Assembly (NCBI GenBank): GCA_029865665.1
Contig: JARXAV010000082.1
Coordinates: forward strand, 1-5,017
Direction of reading: 5' to 3'
Length of the DNA stretch: 5,017 nt
DNA from: Flectobacillus sp.
Lineage (GTDB): Bacteria; Bacteroidota; Bacteroidia; Cytophagales; Spirosomataceae
Numbering within the stretch: position 1 is the stretch's first letter; every line of letters starts with the position of its first letter. This document shows, piece after piece, positions 1 through 5,017 of this stretch. Under the pieces are notes generated by a model, which was not told where the DNA came from, searched no databases, and was given only the letters and a program-made list of their open reading frames with translations. The position numbers and the translations under genes are program-made.

Positions 1-88
1 ATTCGGGTAAACGGGTTTTAACCCGTTTCAAAATGGGTACAATGGGTTTCAACCCGTTGCAATAGGGGTTAACGGATTTTAATCCGTC
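1..88. repeat. Array of short palindromic repeats, about 30-bp period
   Basis: Three related hairpin units follow each other. Unit A (9-28) has arms AAACGGGTT and AACCCGTTT around TT. Unit B (41-58) has arms AATGGGTT and AACCCGTT around TC, with one T·G pair. Unit C (72-87) has arms ACGGATT and AATCCGT around TT. The matching points (10, 41, 71) are 31 and 30 bp apart. Fragments of the same motif (CGGGT at 4-8, AATGGGT at 33-39, AGGGGTT at 64-70) lie between them. The arms differ between units while pairing is largely kept (G·C in A becomes A·T in C), which points to selection for, or spreading of, the paired form. The array sits directly after the eutB stop and runs off the left edge. Similar AACGGGTT/AACCCGTT palindromes are, from general knowledge, common between genes in Bacteroidota. 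The short spacing and imperfect units exclude CRISPR. Confidence 0.8.
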
Positions 89-126
89 ACAAAAATATCT
101 TCAAACTACTACCCTTTAAAAACCAT

Positions 127-1491
127 TTACCCCAGTAGTCGCTGACTTTGCTGAATGGGTAAACGATGACCTAATTCATTGGTAATTCCCTGTTGAATTA
201 ACCACGCTTCAAACTCTGGAGCAGGTCTTTTTTGTAACACTTTTCGTAAATAATGAGCATCGTGAAAAGACGTAGATTGATAATTCAGCATGATGTCGTC
301 CGCCCCAGGAACACCCATAATAAAATTACAGCCTGCAACTCCCAACAGTGTCATTAGGCTATCCATATCGTCTTGGTCGGCATCCGCATGATTGGTATAG
401 CACACGTCCATTCCCATCGGCACACCCATCAGTTTTGCACAAAAATGGTCTTCGAGTCCTGCACGGATAATCTGTTTTCCATCGTATAAATATTCTGGAC
501 CAATAAAACCAACTACCGAATTGACCAAAAATGGATCAAAATGCCTTGCTACCGCATAAGCACGGACTTCACAGGTTTGTTGATCGATGCCATGATGGGC
601 ATTGGCAGATAAAGCCGAACCTTGTCCTGTTTCAAAATACATTAGCTGATTGCCCACTGTTCCTCTCTTCAGTGACAGTCCTGCTTCGTAGGCTTCTTGC
701 AAAAGGCTAAGATTGATACCAAAGGATTTATTTGCCTGTTCCGTTCCTGCAATGGATTGAAAAACCAAATCAACGGGCGTATGATTAATTATTTCTAACA
801 CCGTCGTAACGTGGCACAAAACACAGCTCTGGGTAGGAATGGCGAATTTTTCACGAATGGAATCCAACATGGTGAGCAAGTTTGAAACGGCTTGGGGACT
901 ATCCGTTGCAGGATTGATTCCAATCATGGCATCACCACAGGCGTACATCAAGCCATCGACAATACTGGCGGCAATTCCCCGTGTATCGTCGGTGGGATGA
1001 TTGGGTTGAAGTCGAACCCCTAAACGTCCTTTTTGTCCCATCGTCGTTCTAAATGCCGTTACTACTTCACACTTTTGAGCCACCGCAATCAAATCCTGAT
1101 TTCGCATTAATTTAGAAACCGCCGCCACCATTTCAGGCGTTAATCCTTTCGATAATGCCTGAATCGTACTTGTTGTTACTTCATTCGTTAACAGCCAATT
1201 ACGAAATTCTCCTACGGTAAAATGAGCAATGGGAGCAAACGCTGTCACGTCGTGCGTATCAATAATCAACCGAGTAATTTCGTCGTCTTCATACGGAATA
1301 AGGGATTCGTTCAAAAATGTTTTAAGCGGAACATTTGCCAATGCCATTTGAGCAGCAACCCTTTCCTCATTGCTTATTGCTGCCACACCAGCCAACACAT
1401 CACCAGACCGTAGTGGACTCGCCTTTGCCAATAACACTTTCAGATTGGGAAAATTGTACGTATAATTAGCAACGTTAACACGATAACTCAT
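127..1491 (-). CDS. eutB: Ethanolamine ammonia-lyase large (catalytic) subunit EutB
   Basis: This cytosolic enzyme subunit converts ethanolamine to acetaldehyde and ammonia by an adenosylcobalamin-dependent radical mechanism, working with the small subunit EutC. The protein has 454 residues, close to the enteric EutB length, and is colinear with it: the residues known to line the enteric active site appear at the same numbers, namely Arg160 and Gln162 (in GVRLQPN), Asn193 (GIN), Glu287 (YFETGQGSA), Phe329 (VGFIGPEYL), Asp362 (GMDVCYTNH) and Tyr404 (NYQSTSFHD). No frameshift or missing catalytic residue is seen. The ATG at 1491 overlaps the TGA of the upstream permease as ATGA, so translation is probably coupled; there is no Shine-Dalgarno sequence. 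eutC does not follow within the window, where the next 126 bases are repeats and spacer. The enzyme would need EutC and a B12 supply from elsewhere to be active. Confidence 0.97.
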   Translation of the reverse strand: MSYRVNVANYTYNFPNLKVLLAKASPLRSGDVLAGVAAISNEERVAAQMALANVPLKTFLNESLIPYEDDEITRLIIDTHDVTAFAPIAHFTVGEFRNWLLTNEVTTSTIQALSKGLTPEMVAAVSKLMRNQDLIAVAQKCEVVTAFRTTMGQKGRLGVRLQPNHPTDDTRGIAASIVDGLMYACGDAMIGINPATDSPQAVSNLLTMLDSIREKFAIPTQSCVLCHVTTVLEIINHTPVDLVFQSIAGTEQANKSFGINLSLLQEAYEAGLSLKRGTVGNQLMYFETGQGSALSANAHHGIDQQTCEVRAYAVARHFDPFLVNSVVGFIGPEYLYDGKQIIRAGLEDHFCAKLMGVPMGMDVCYTNHADADQDDMDSLMTLLGVAGCNFIMGVPGADDIMLNYQSTSFHDAHYLRKVLQKRPAPEFEAWLIQQGITNELGHRLPIQQSQRLLG

Positions 1492-2840
1492 AAAATACTA
1501 TTTTTAAATCGAAGCCAAAGAAAAATACCCAGTCCGATACACACAAAAGATAAACAAACCGAAGGATGCAAATAACTCAAGATTAGAATGGCAATAAAGG
1601 ATAAAATCGTTGAAATCCAGACGAAAATCGCAGAACGAGTCGCACTAAAATCATGGTGTCCGAAGTTTATCATTTCATTCGTAGATTCGCCTTCTAAACG
1701 CAAATTAAGCGTATTTTTTTTCAAAAATCGTTTTCTTATCAAACTCAACGAAACACCAAAATACATACATACCGCACCAAATACTGACAATTCAATCAGA
1801 AAAGAAGTCTGACTTGTCCAGATAGTCAGGCTACTAACCAGCATCACGACGATCGAAGACAGGATTCGTCCCTGCTGTTTTTGACGAACAAAGGAAGAAA
1901 TCAGCAACGCCACTTGATTGGTTGCCGCCAAGGTGATTGCGTGTAAGGAAGCTATCAAACCAAACAAACCTATAAAGGTGAAAATCTGAACTACGATGCT
2001 TTTTTTGTCTAAAATTAAGCCTAACGAAGCTGGCATTGGGTGATTATCTTGGCTAATAATTTCCCATTTATCCGTGTCCCAAGCAATGCCACCAGCGGCT
2101 AAAACTAAAATAAGTACGGCTAACAATACCAATGTCCAGAAAGATAACTGATACCCCAGCGTAATATTTTTTCGAAAATTATTTTCATCAATGGTATGCG
2201 TCATTAAGGAAAGCCCCTCGATTCCCAGAAGCATCCATATCGCAAAGGGAGTCGCCTCGACAAGCGTTTGTAATTCAAAACGATTGTTGGTATTAGCAAC
2301 GAAATTGGGGATTTTAAACGATGAAACAATCGAGCCTGCATAAAGACTCAACTCCAGAATTGCCAGAAAAGTTAGGACAATGATAAACTTCGTACCTATT
2401 TCAACATCAAAAATATTGACTAAACAGAAAAATAAAATAAAACCCGTCGCAATCCAATTTACATCGGCGGTATTTCCCTTCAAAAAACAAATGTATTCTC
2501 CAAGCGAAGCAGCAATGGCGGGACTCGCAAATAAGAACTCGAAAAGAATTGCTAACGCAATGAAAGCTCCCCAAAACCTCCCAAAAGCACTGCGAACATA
2601 TACATGTGGTCCAGCCGCTTCAGGATAAACACAGGCGAGTTCTATCAGCGTTTGCACTAAGGAATAATACAAAATAAAGGCTAGAACTACAGGAATAAAA
2701 AACGCAATTGGCCCAGTTTTCGCCCAACCGATATTCCAACCGAATGATTCTCCAGAAATGACCAAACTAACGCCAATTGCCCACAATGAAAAATAGCCTA
2801 ACTTTTTTGAAATAGTTTTCGTTTCAGAATTTAATGTCAT
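1488..2840 (-). CDS. eat: Ethanolamine permease, APC superfamily
   Basis: This inner-membrane transporter probably imports ethanolamine for the lyase encoded next. The 450 residues give about twelve hydrophobic segments (roughly 18-36, 43-67, 89-116, 130-144, 152-175, 195-213, 233-252, 284-307, 328-342, 346-368, 403-423, 426-444), the usual APC architecture. Family-like motifs are ISGESFGWNIGW at 28-39 in the broken first helix, the AAGPHVYVRSAFGRFWG stretch at 75-91, AIWMLLGIEGLSLM at 200-213 in helix 6, and ASLHAITLAATNQ at 297-309. The last resembles the ASxHG...RQ segment of ethanolamine permeases but is degenerate. The substrate call rests on the Eat-like motifs plus the ATGA overlap with eutB; a related amine or amino acid is the alternative. 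The ATG at 2840 is the first ATG in frame after an upstream in-frame TAA. The leader carries a hairpin and a tiny ORF described separately. An A8 run (1714-1721) lies in the loop between helices 10 and 11, with the frame intact. Confidence 0.9.
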   Translation of the reverse strand: MTLNSETKTISKKLGYFSLWAIGVSLVISGESFGWNIGWAKTGPIAFFIPVVLAFILYYSLVQTLIELACVYPEAAGPHVYVRSAFGRFWGAFIALAILFEFLFASPAIAASLGEYICFLKGNTADVNWIATGFILFFCLVNIFDVEIGTKFIIVLTFLAILELSLYAGSIVSSFKIPNFVANTNNRFELQTLVEATPFAIWMLLGIEGLSLMTHTIDENNFRKNITLGYQLSFWTLVLLAVLILVLAAGGIAWDTDKWEIISQDNHPMPASLGLILDKKSIVVQIFTFIGLFGLIASLHAITLAATNQVALLISSFVRQKQQGRILSSIVVMLVSSLTIWTSQTSFLIELSVFGAVCMYFGVSLSLIRKRFLKKNTLNLRLEGESTNEMINFGHHDFSATRSAIFVWISTILSFIAILILSYLHPSVCLSFVCIGLGIFLWLRFKNSIL

Positions 2841-2869
2841 TAAGTTGTCTTTAAAAATGAATACCTCAT
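2840..2869 (-). CDS. Possible 9-residue leader peptide overlapping the eat start
   Basis: A minus-strand ATG at 2869-2867 opens a ten-codon frame reading MRYSFLKTT and then TAA. The stop shares its last base with the eat ATG (TAATG), the geometry of termination-reinitiation coupling. The start lies inside the upstream arm of the leader hairpin. There is no ribosome-binding sequence and no obvious run of regulatory codons, and a frame this short arises easily by chance in AT-rich DNA, so translation is only a possibility. Confidence 0.2.
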   Translation of the reverse strand: MRYSFLKTT

Positions 2870-2877
2870 TTTAAAGA
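2848..2877 (-). promoter_or_regulatory. Hairpin in the eat leader, 7 bases before the start codon
   Basis: On the minus strand the arms are TCTTTAAAATGA (2877-2866) and TCATTTTTAAAGA (2860-2848). They give twelve pairs with a single extra base in the second arm and a five-base loop, GGTAT. The structure ends seven bases before the eat ATG, so in RNA it covers the region where a ribosome must load, and in DNA it is a large dyad of the kind dimeric regulators bind. There is no T-run for termination: the bases after the stem are CAACTTA and then the start codon. The stem is AT-rich and only moderately stable. The inverted repeat is plain to see; the role is inferred. Confidence 0.6.
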
Positions 2878-2920
2878 TACCCAAAAAAACAATATTGCTC
2901 TTATGCGATACAGGAAAATG

Positions 2921-2932
2921 AGTACTAGTACT
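2921..2932. promoter_or_regulatory. Perfect 12-bp palindrome, candidate operator
   Basis: AGTACTAGTACT is identical on both strands. It lies 81 bases before the eat start codon and about 37 bp downstream of the proposed eat -7 element, so it would sit in the transcribed leader and could act as a downstream operator. A palindrome this long is expected only about once in several thousand positions, but one in a 417-bp spacer is not strong evidence by itself. Confidence 0.35.
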
Positions 2933-2941
2933 TAAAAGATT

Positions 2942-3117
2942 TAACATTGGTCGTATAGTAGGTACGTTCAAAAATAAAAAGTATGTAAAATTTAGTGCAA
3001 TACTCAATCTTGTGTAGATATTTACTGTATTTTTACCCCGTATTCAATTCCCGAAACCTAATTAACATTTAGATTTCCGATTTAATAAATGTTATAAACA
3101 CAAAAACACTAACATTT
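2942..3117. repeat. Clustered TAACATT motifs, two copies forming a 9-bp inverted repeat
   Basis: TAACATT is found at 2942-2948, 3063-3069 and 3110-3116 on the plus strand, and inverted (AATGTTA) at 3088-3094. The second and the inverted copy extend into a perfect 9-bp inverted repeat, TAACATTTA (3063-3071) and TAAATGTTA (3086-3094), with 14 bases between, so their centres are 23 bp apart, about two helical turns. A further near copy, CAACATT, lies at 3166-3172. These could be regulator sites in the divergent control region. Confidence 0.35.
2969..3000 (-). promoter_or_regulatory. Candidate Bacteroidota-type promoter for eat-eutB
   Basis: On the minus strand, TATTTTTG (2976-2969) matches the Bacteroidota -7 consensus TAnnTTTG exactly. 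A TTG (3000-2998) lies 21 bases upstream as the -33 element, at the long end of usual spacing. It is the only exact minus-strand TAnnTTTG match I found between the two divergent genes. Transcription would begin near 2962, giving a leader of about 120 nt that contains the AGTACTAGTACT palindrome and the start-proximal hairpin. The leader is too short for a cobalamin riboswitch, and none is recognisable. Confidence 0.5.
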
Positions 3118-3168
3118 GTCAATTTATTAGGTTTTTATTACCTTGTATAAATTATTGCCAATACTCAA
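2998..3168 (+). repeat. Pair of CAATACTCAA direct repeats
   Basis: CAATACTCAA occurs at 2998-3007 and again at 3159-3168, 161 bp apart, each preceded by a TGC or TGCC. The left copy covers the proposed -33 element of the eat promoter. The right copy ends 13 bp before the -33-like TTTG of the promoter proposed for the plus-strand gene. A shared regulator binding near both divergent promoters would produce this layout. A chance repeat of ten bases in a 417-bp AT-rich spacer is unlikely but not excluded. Confidence 0.35.
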
Positions 3169-3180
3169 CATTGGAAATAA

Positions 3181-3211
3181 TTTGTTACCCTTTTCTAATC
3201 GCCTTACTTTG
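3181..3211 (+). promoter_or_regulatory. Candidate promoter for the 191-residue protein gene
   Basis: TTACTTTG (3204-3211) matches the Bacteroidota -7 consensus TAnnTTTG at seven of eight positions. TTTG (3181-3184) lies 19 bases upstream, a normal spacing for the -33 element. Transcription would begin near 3218, leaving a leader of about 40 nt, A-rich just before the ATG and without a Shine-Dalgarno sequence, as is usual in this phylum. Confidence 0.45.
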
Positions 3212-3257
3212 TTTAGCGAAAAAGAAATAATTAATTAAAATCAAAAACTTTCCCATT

Positions 3258-3833
3258 ATGAAATTTATTACGACTACCGCACTTTTGCTTTCCCTGACAT
3301 TATCAGCAAAATCGAATGCGTTGCTTCCCACTCAATTAATTCCGTGTAATGTACAAATTGATGATGAACTTCAAGAAAAAGGTATCCTTCGATTGGTAGA
3401 AGATAGCGGATACCCTTTTGTTGTATTATCCGTTGAATTTCCCGAACGTAAGTTTACTGAAAGCTTTACAATTAATTTAGAAGAGTTAAAAGGTGTCAAA
3501 ATGGAGACACTCAACAATTGGATTGGAAAATACGTTGCGTTCTCCTACACAAGCGAACTGGTTAACGATTTGTTTGACTTGAAGTTAAAGGGGAAATCAT
3601 TATTAGGCGATGAAAAAATAGAAGTTGGGCCTGATACGAAGACGATTACGGGTGTTTTAAAAGGGGCGAAACAGGCAACAGAAGGAGATATTCCAGATAT
3701 GATTAGCGTGAATGGCATCACATTTGAGTTTTTTATCACACCAGCAATGGCTAAGGCCAATGGCCAAACAGTAACTGCTAGTTACGAGGAAGCTACTGAA
3801 AATACGATTACCAAAATTAGGTTATTAAAATAG
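3258..3833 (+). CDS. Exported 191-residue protein of unknown function with an internal duplication
   Basis: I do not recognise a family. Residues 1-21 form a typical Sec signal peptide: Lys2, a hydrophobic core around 8-16, and a likely cleavage after Ser-Asn-Ala21. There is no lipobox, so the mature protein of about 170 residues is probably periplasmic or secreted. The mature part looks beta-rich and acidic, with a single Cys (30) and no membrane segment. It appears to hold two related halves, about 41-110 and 131-189. Each begins with a Gly followed by hydrophobics (KGILRL at 41-46, TGVLKG at 131-136). Each ends in a 21-residue stretch (90-110 and 169-189) that aligns without gaps, sharing Gly, Val, Ser-Tyr, Asn and the final Leu, with further Leu/Ile and Lys/Arg matches. 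The gene stands alone: divergent from eat, convergent with the DUF2264 gene, and followed by a hairpin. The start is the first codon of a clean signal peptide. Confidence 0.85.
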   Translation: MKFITTTALLLSLTLSAKSNALLPTQLIPCNVQIDDELQEKGILRLVEDSGYPFVVLSVEFPERKFTESFTINLEELKGVKMETLNNWIGKYVAFSYTSELVNDLFDLKLKGKSLLGDEKIEVGPDTKTITGVLKGAKQATEGDIPDMISVNGITFEFFITPAMAKANGQTVTASYEEATENTITKIRLLK

Positions 3834-3842
3834 ACTAATGAA

Positions 3843-3874
3843 TAGAGAGCCAGCCGTCATGGTTAGGCTCTCTA
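3843..3874. terminator. Hairpin between convergent genes, probable bidirectional terminator
   Basis: TAGAGAGCC (3843-3851) pairs perfectly with GGCTCTCTA (3866-3874). The stem extends by four inner pairs (A3852-T3864, a G·T, and two C-G) if A3865 is bulged, leaving a five-base loop, GTCAT. It starts nine bases after the stop of the exported-protein gene and ends nine bases before the stop of the convergent DUF2264 gene, the expected place for a shared terminator. Neither strand has a real T-run next to the stem (CCATAAAAAT on plus, TTCATTAGTC on minus), so it may instead act as a 3' end-stabilising hairpin. Confidence 0.65.
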
Positions 3875-3883
3875 CCATAAAAA

Positions 3884-5017
3884 TCAATCTAGTGCATGAT
3901 CATTGTGTACAGAATCTTCTCCTGTCCAAACCTTTTGAGCAGTCCATTTCTCGGCAGGATTACTCCAAAAAGGGTCGCTTTCTGGCAAGCCCAAAGGCAA
4001 TAAAATAACCGAACAGAGGTATAAACTTCCCGTATTGTTATATACATCTGCTAAATCTCCCTGACTACCATACACACCAAAAGTCAACCAACCATCTTTG
4101 AAAGTACTAGGGCTTTCTGTCGTCTTTTTCAATACAGCCGTTAAAGCACAACGTACTTGAGCAGGACTCAATTCTACGGGTAATTTATGTTGCCATGCCA
4201 CATCCGCCAAATGCTGGAATGCCGCTCCACGATACACGATGGAACGTCCTGTAATCGGGTAACTTCCATCGTTATTAATTAGGCGTTCTTGAATCAGGGC
4301 ATAGCGTTCGCTACGCTTCGCCATCTTATCAATTGCCCAATTGAAGTCCTTTGTTTTACGACCTACTATCGCTAAAATTTGGTTCAAATAAGGATGAATT
4401 ACGAAGCTATTGTAATAATCCCAATGGTAAGCATCACCATCAGAATACACTCCATCGCCAACATACCATTGATCAAATTGGCGTAAGCAGTATTCTACCC
4501 GAACAACATCCCACTGATAACCATACTGACAAAAGAATGCTTCTATCATTCCCGAAAATAAAATCCAGTTAGAGAAAACGGGTTTAATTTTACGAGTTTT
4601 CAACAGGGCATTTACTACCTGCTCTCTTGTTTTTTCGTCTAAATGTTCCCATAACCACGGACAACGAACGAATGAAAGTGCCAAGAAAGAGGCATCTACA
4701 AGCGGTTGTCCTCCTTTTTCAAAAGTCATGTAATCTTTTGCTTGTGGATTCACCGCATTGGATATTGCTTTTAACGACCATGTTCGGTACTGATTACGCA
4801 AGGCAATTTCAGTTGCCGAACCTCCTTCTAAATTAAGCCATGGTGCAATACCACACAAGGTTCTAGCGAATGCTTCCAGATAAGCTACTTCTAAACGTGT
4901 TTTGGGACTATCGGTTCGTTTAGATAAGGCTTTGGGTAATTGCATTTTTAGGCTATCATTAGCAAGACTTCTCATTACGGGTCGTGCCAATTGGTCTAAA
5001 TGACGAAGCCAAAAAGC
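3884..5017 (-). CDS. DUF2264 domain protein, 5' end outside the window
   Basis: The frame stays open to the right edge, giving 377 visible residues that end at a TGA. The first ones read AFWLRHLDQ and belong to the domain start, so the true start, probably with a signal peptide as in related Bacteroidota proteins, lies beyond 5017. The TTG at 4990 is not a credible start because domain sequence continues upstream of it. Numbering from the edge, conserved DUF2264 features are LARPVMRSLAND (10-21), YLEAFART (46-53), GDGVYSDG (187-194), HWDYYNSFVIHPY (198-210), DGSYPITGRSIVYR (250-263), GWLTFGVYGSQ (309-319) and the WTGED...NDHALD tail (364-377). The family has no proven activity that I can name; its helical, aromatic-rich sequence resembles alpha/alpha-toroid glycosidases and lyases, so a role on carbohydrates is plausible but inferred. 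It has the short form of the family and looks intact at the C-terminus. Confidence 0.92.
   Translation of the reverse strand, partial: AFWLRHLDQLARPVMRSLANDSLKMQLPKALSKRTDSPKTRLEVAYLEAFARTLCGIAPWLNLEGGSATEIALRNQYRTWSLKAISNAVNPQAKDYMTFEKGGQPLVDASFLALSFVRCPWLWEHLDEKTREQVVNALLKTRKIKPVFSNWILFSGMIEAFFCQYGYQWDVVRVEYCLRQFDQWYVGDGVYSDGDAYHWDYYNSFVIHPYLNQILAIVGRKTKDFNWAIDKMAKRSERYALIQERLINNDGSYPITGRSIVYRGAAFQHLADVAWQHKLPVELSPAQVRCALTAVLKKTTESPSTFKDGWLTFGVYGSQGDLADVYNNTGSLYLCSVILLPLGLPESDPFWSNPAEKWTAQKVWTGEDSVHNDHALD

Larger units (their letters stand above)
2841..3257. other. Divergent intergenic control region, 417 bp
   Basis: This very AT-rich stretch separates the eat and 191-residue-protein start codons. 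Besides the hairpin, palindrome, two promoter candidates and repeated motifs listed separately, a distant 9-bp inverted pair, AAACCTAAT (3054-3062) and ATTAGGTTT (3126-3134), brackets the TAACATT inverted repeat. I see no tRNA, no recognisable riboswitch, no terminator and no frame longer than a few codons with a convincing start. Confidence 0.7.

Noticed and set aside
1..88. CRISPR array
   Set aside because: The units are imperfect palindromes with gaps of only about 12-13 bases that themselves contain fragments of the motif; there are no unique spacers and no cas gene.
1714..1721. A8 run in eat as a possible phase-variation or frameshift site
   Set aside because: The reading frame is intact through it and it encodes an ordinary Lys-Lys-Asn loop; a run of eight A is common in AT-rich genes.
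1222..1812. Plus-strand open frames at 1222-1413 and 1588-1812 inside eutB and eat
   Set aside because: They are antisense to well-supported conserved genes, have no recognisable motifs and no start context, and are explained as shadows of the real frames.
2841..3257. Cobalamin riboswitch ahead of the B12-dependent enzyme operon
   Set aside because: No B12-box-like sequence is seen on the minus strand, and the leader after the proposed promoter is only about 120 nt, too short for the known riboswitch fold.
3545..3760. Minus-strand 71-residue frame inside the exported-protein gene
   Set aside because: The plus strand encodes a signal peptide and a duplicated domain in a continuous frame; the antisense frame shows nothing recognisable.
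3884..4990. TTG at 4990 as the true start of the DUF2264 gene
   Set aside because: The nine codons upstream to the window edge continue the domain (FWLRHLDQ), so the gene is cut by the edge rather than starting here.

Overview
The window looks like chromosomal DNA of a Bacteroidota bacterium, most likely of the Cytophagales (Spirosoma/Runella/Flectobacillus-like). This is inferred from AT-rich spacers, the absence of Shine-Dalgarno sequences, promoter-like TTG...TAnnTTTG elements, and a short single-domain DUF2264 protein of the type common in that group. No single marker gene fixes the genus.

Layout, left to right. Positions 1-88 hold a run of short palindromic repeats with a period of about 30 bp, continuing past the left edge. 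Positions 127-2840, minus strand, hold a two-gene ethanolamine unit transcribed right to left: a 12-helix APC-type ethanolamine permease (eat) followed, with a 4-base ATGA overlap, by the large catalytic subunit of ethanolamine ammonia-lyase (eutB). Positions 2841-3257 are a 417-bp AT-rich divergent intergenic region with a candidate promoter for each side and several repeats and dyads. Positions 3258-3833, plus strand, encode a 191-residue exported protein of no family I recognise, with an apparent internal duplication. A hairpin at 3843-3874 separates it from a convergent minus-strand DUF2264 gene (3884 to the right edge, 5' end cut off).

How the genes work together: the permease should import ethanolamine, and EutB, with its partner EutC and adenosylcobalamin, would cleave it to acetaldehyde and ammonia. 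eutC is not in the window: the 126 bases after eutB are non-coding repeats, so it lies further left or elsewhere. No microcompartment shell, EutA or regulator gene is visible. The exported protein and the DUF2264 protein have no evident link to ethanolamine use.

The coding content is mostly ordinary. The least explained parts are the eat leader (a near-perfect hairpin just before the start codon, overlapping a tiny ORF that ends TAATG on the eat start), the repeated TAACATT and CAATACTCAA motifs in the divergent region, the repeats after eutB, and the duplicated exported protein.
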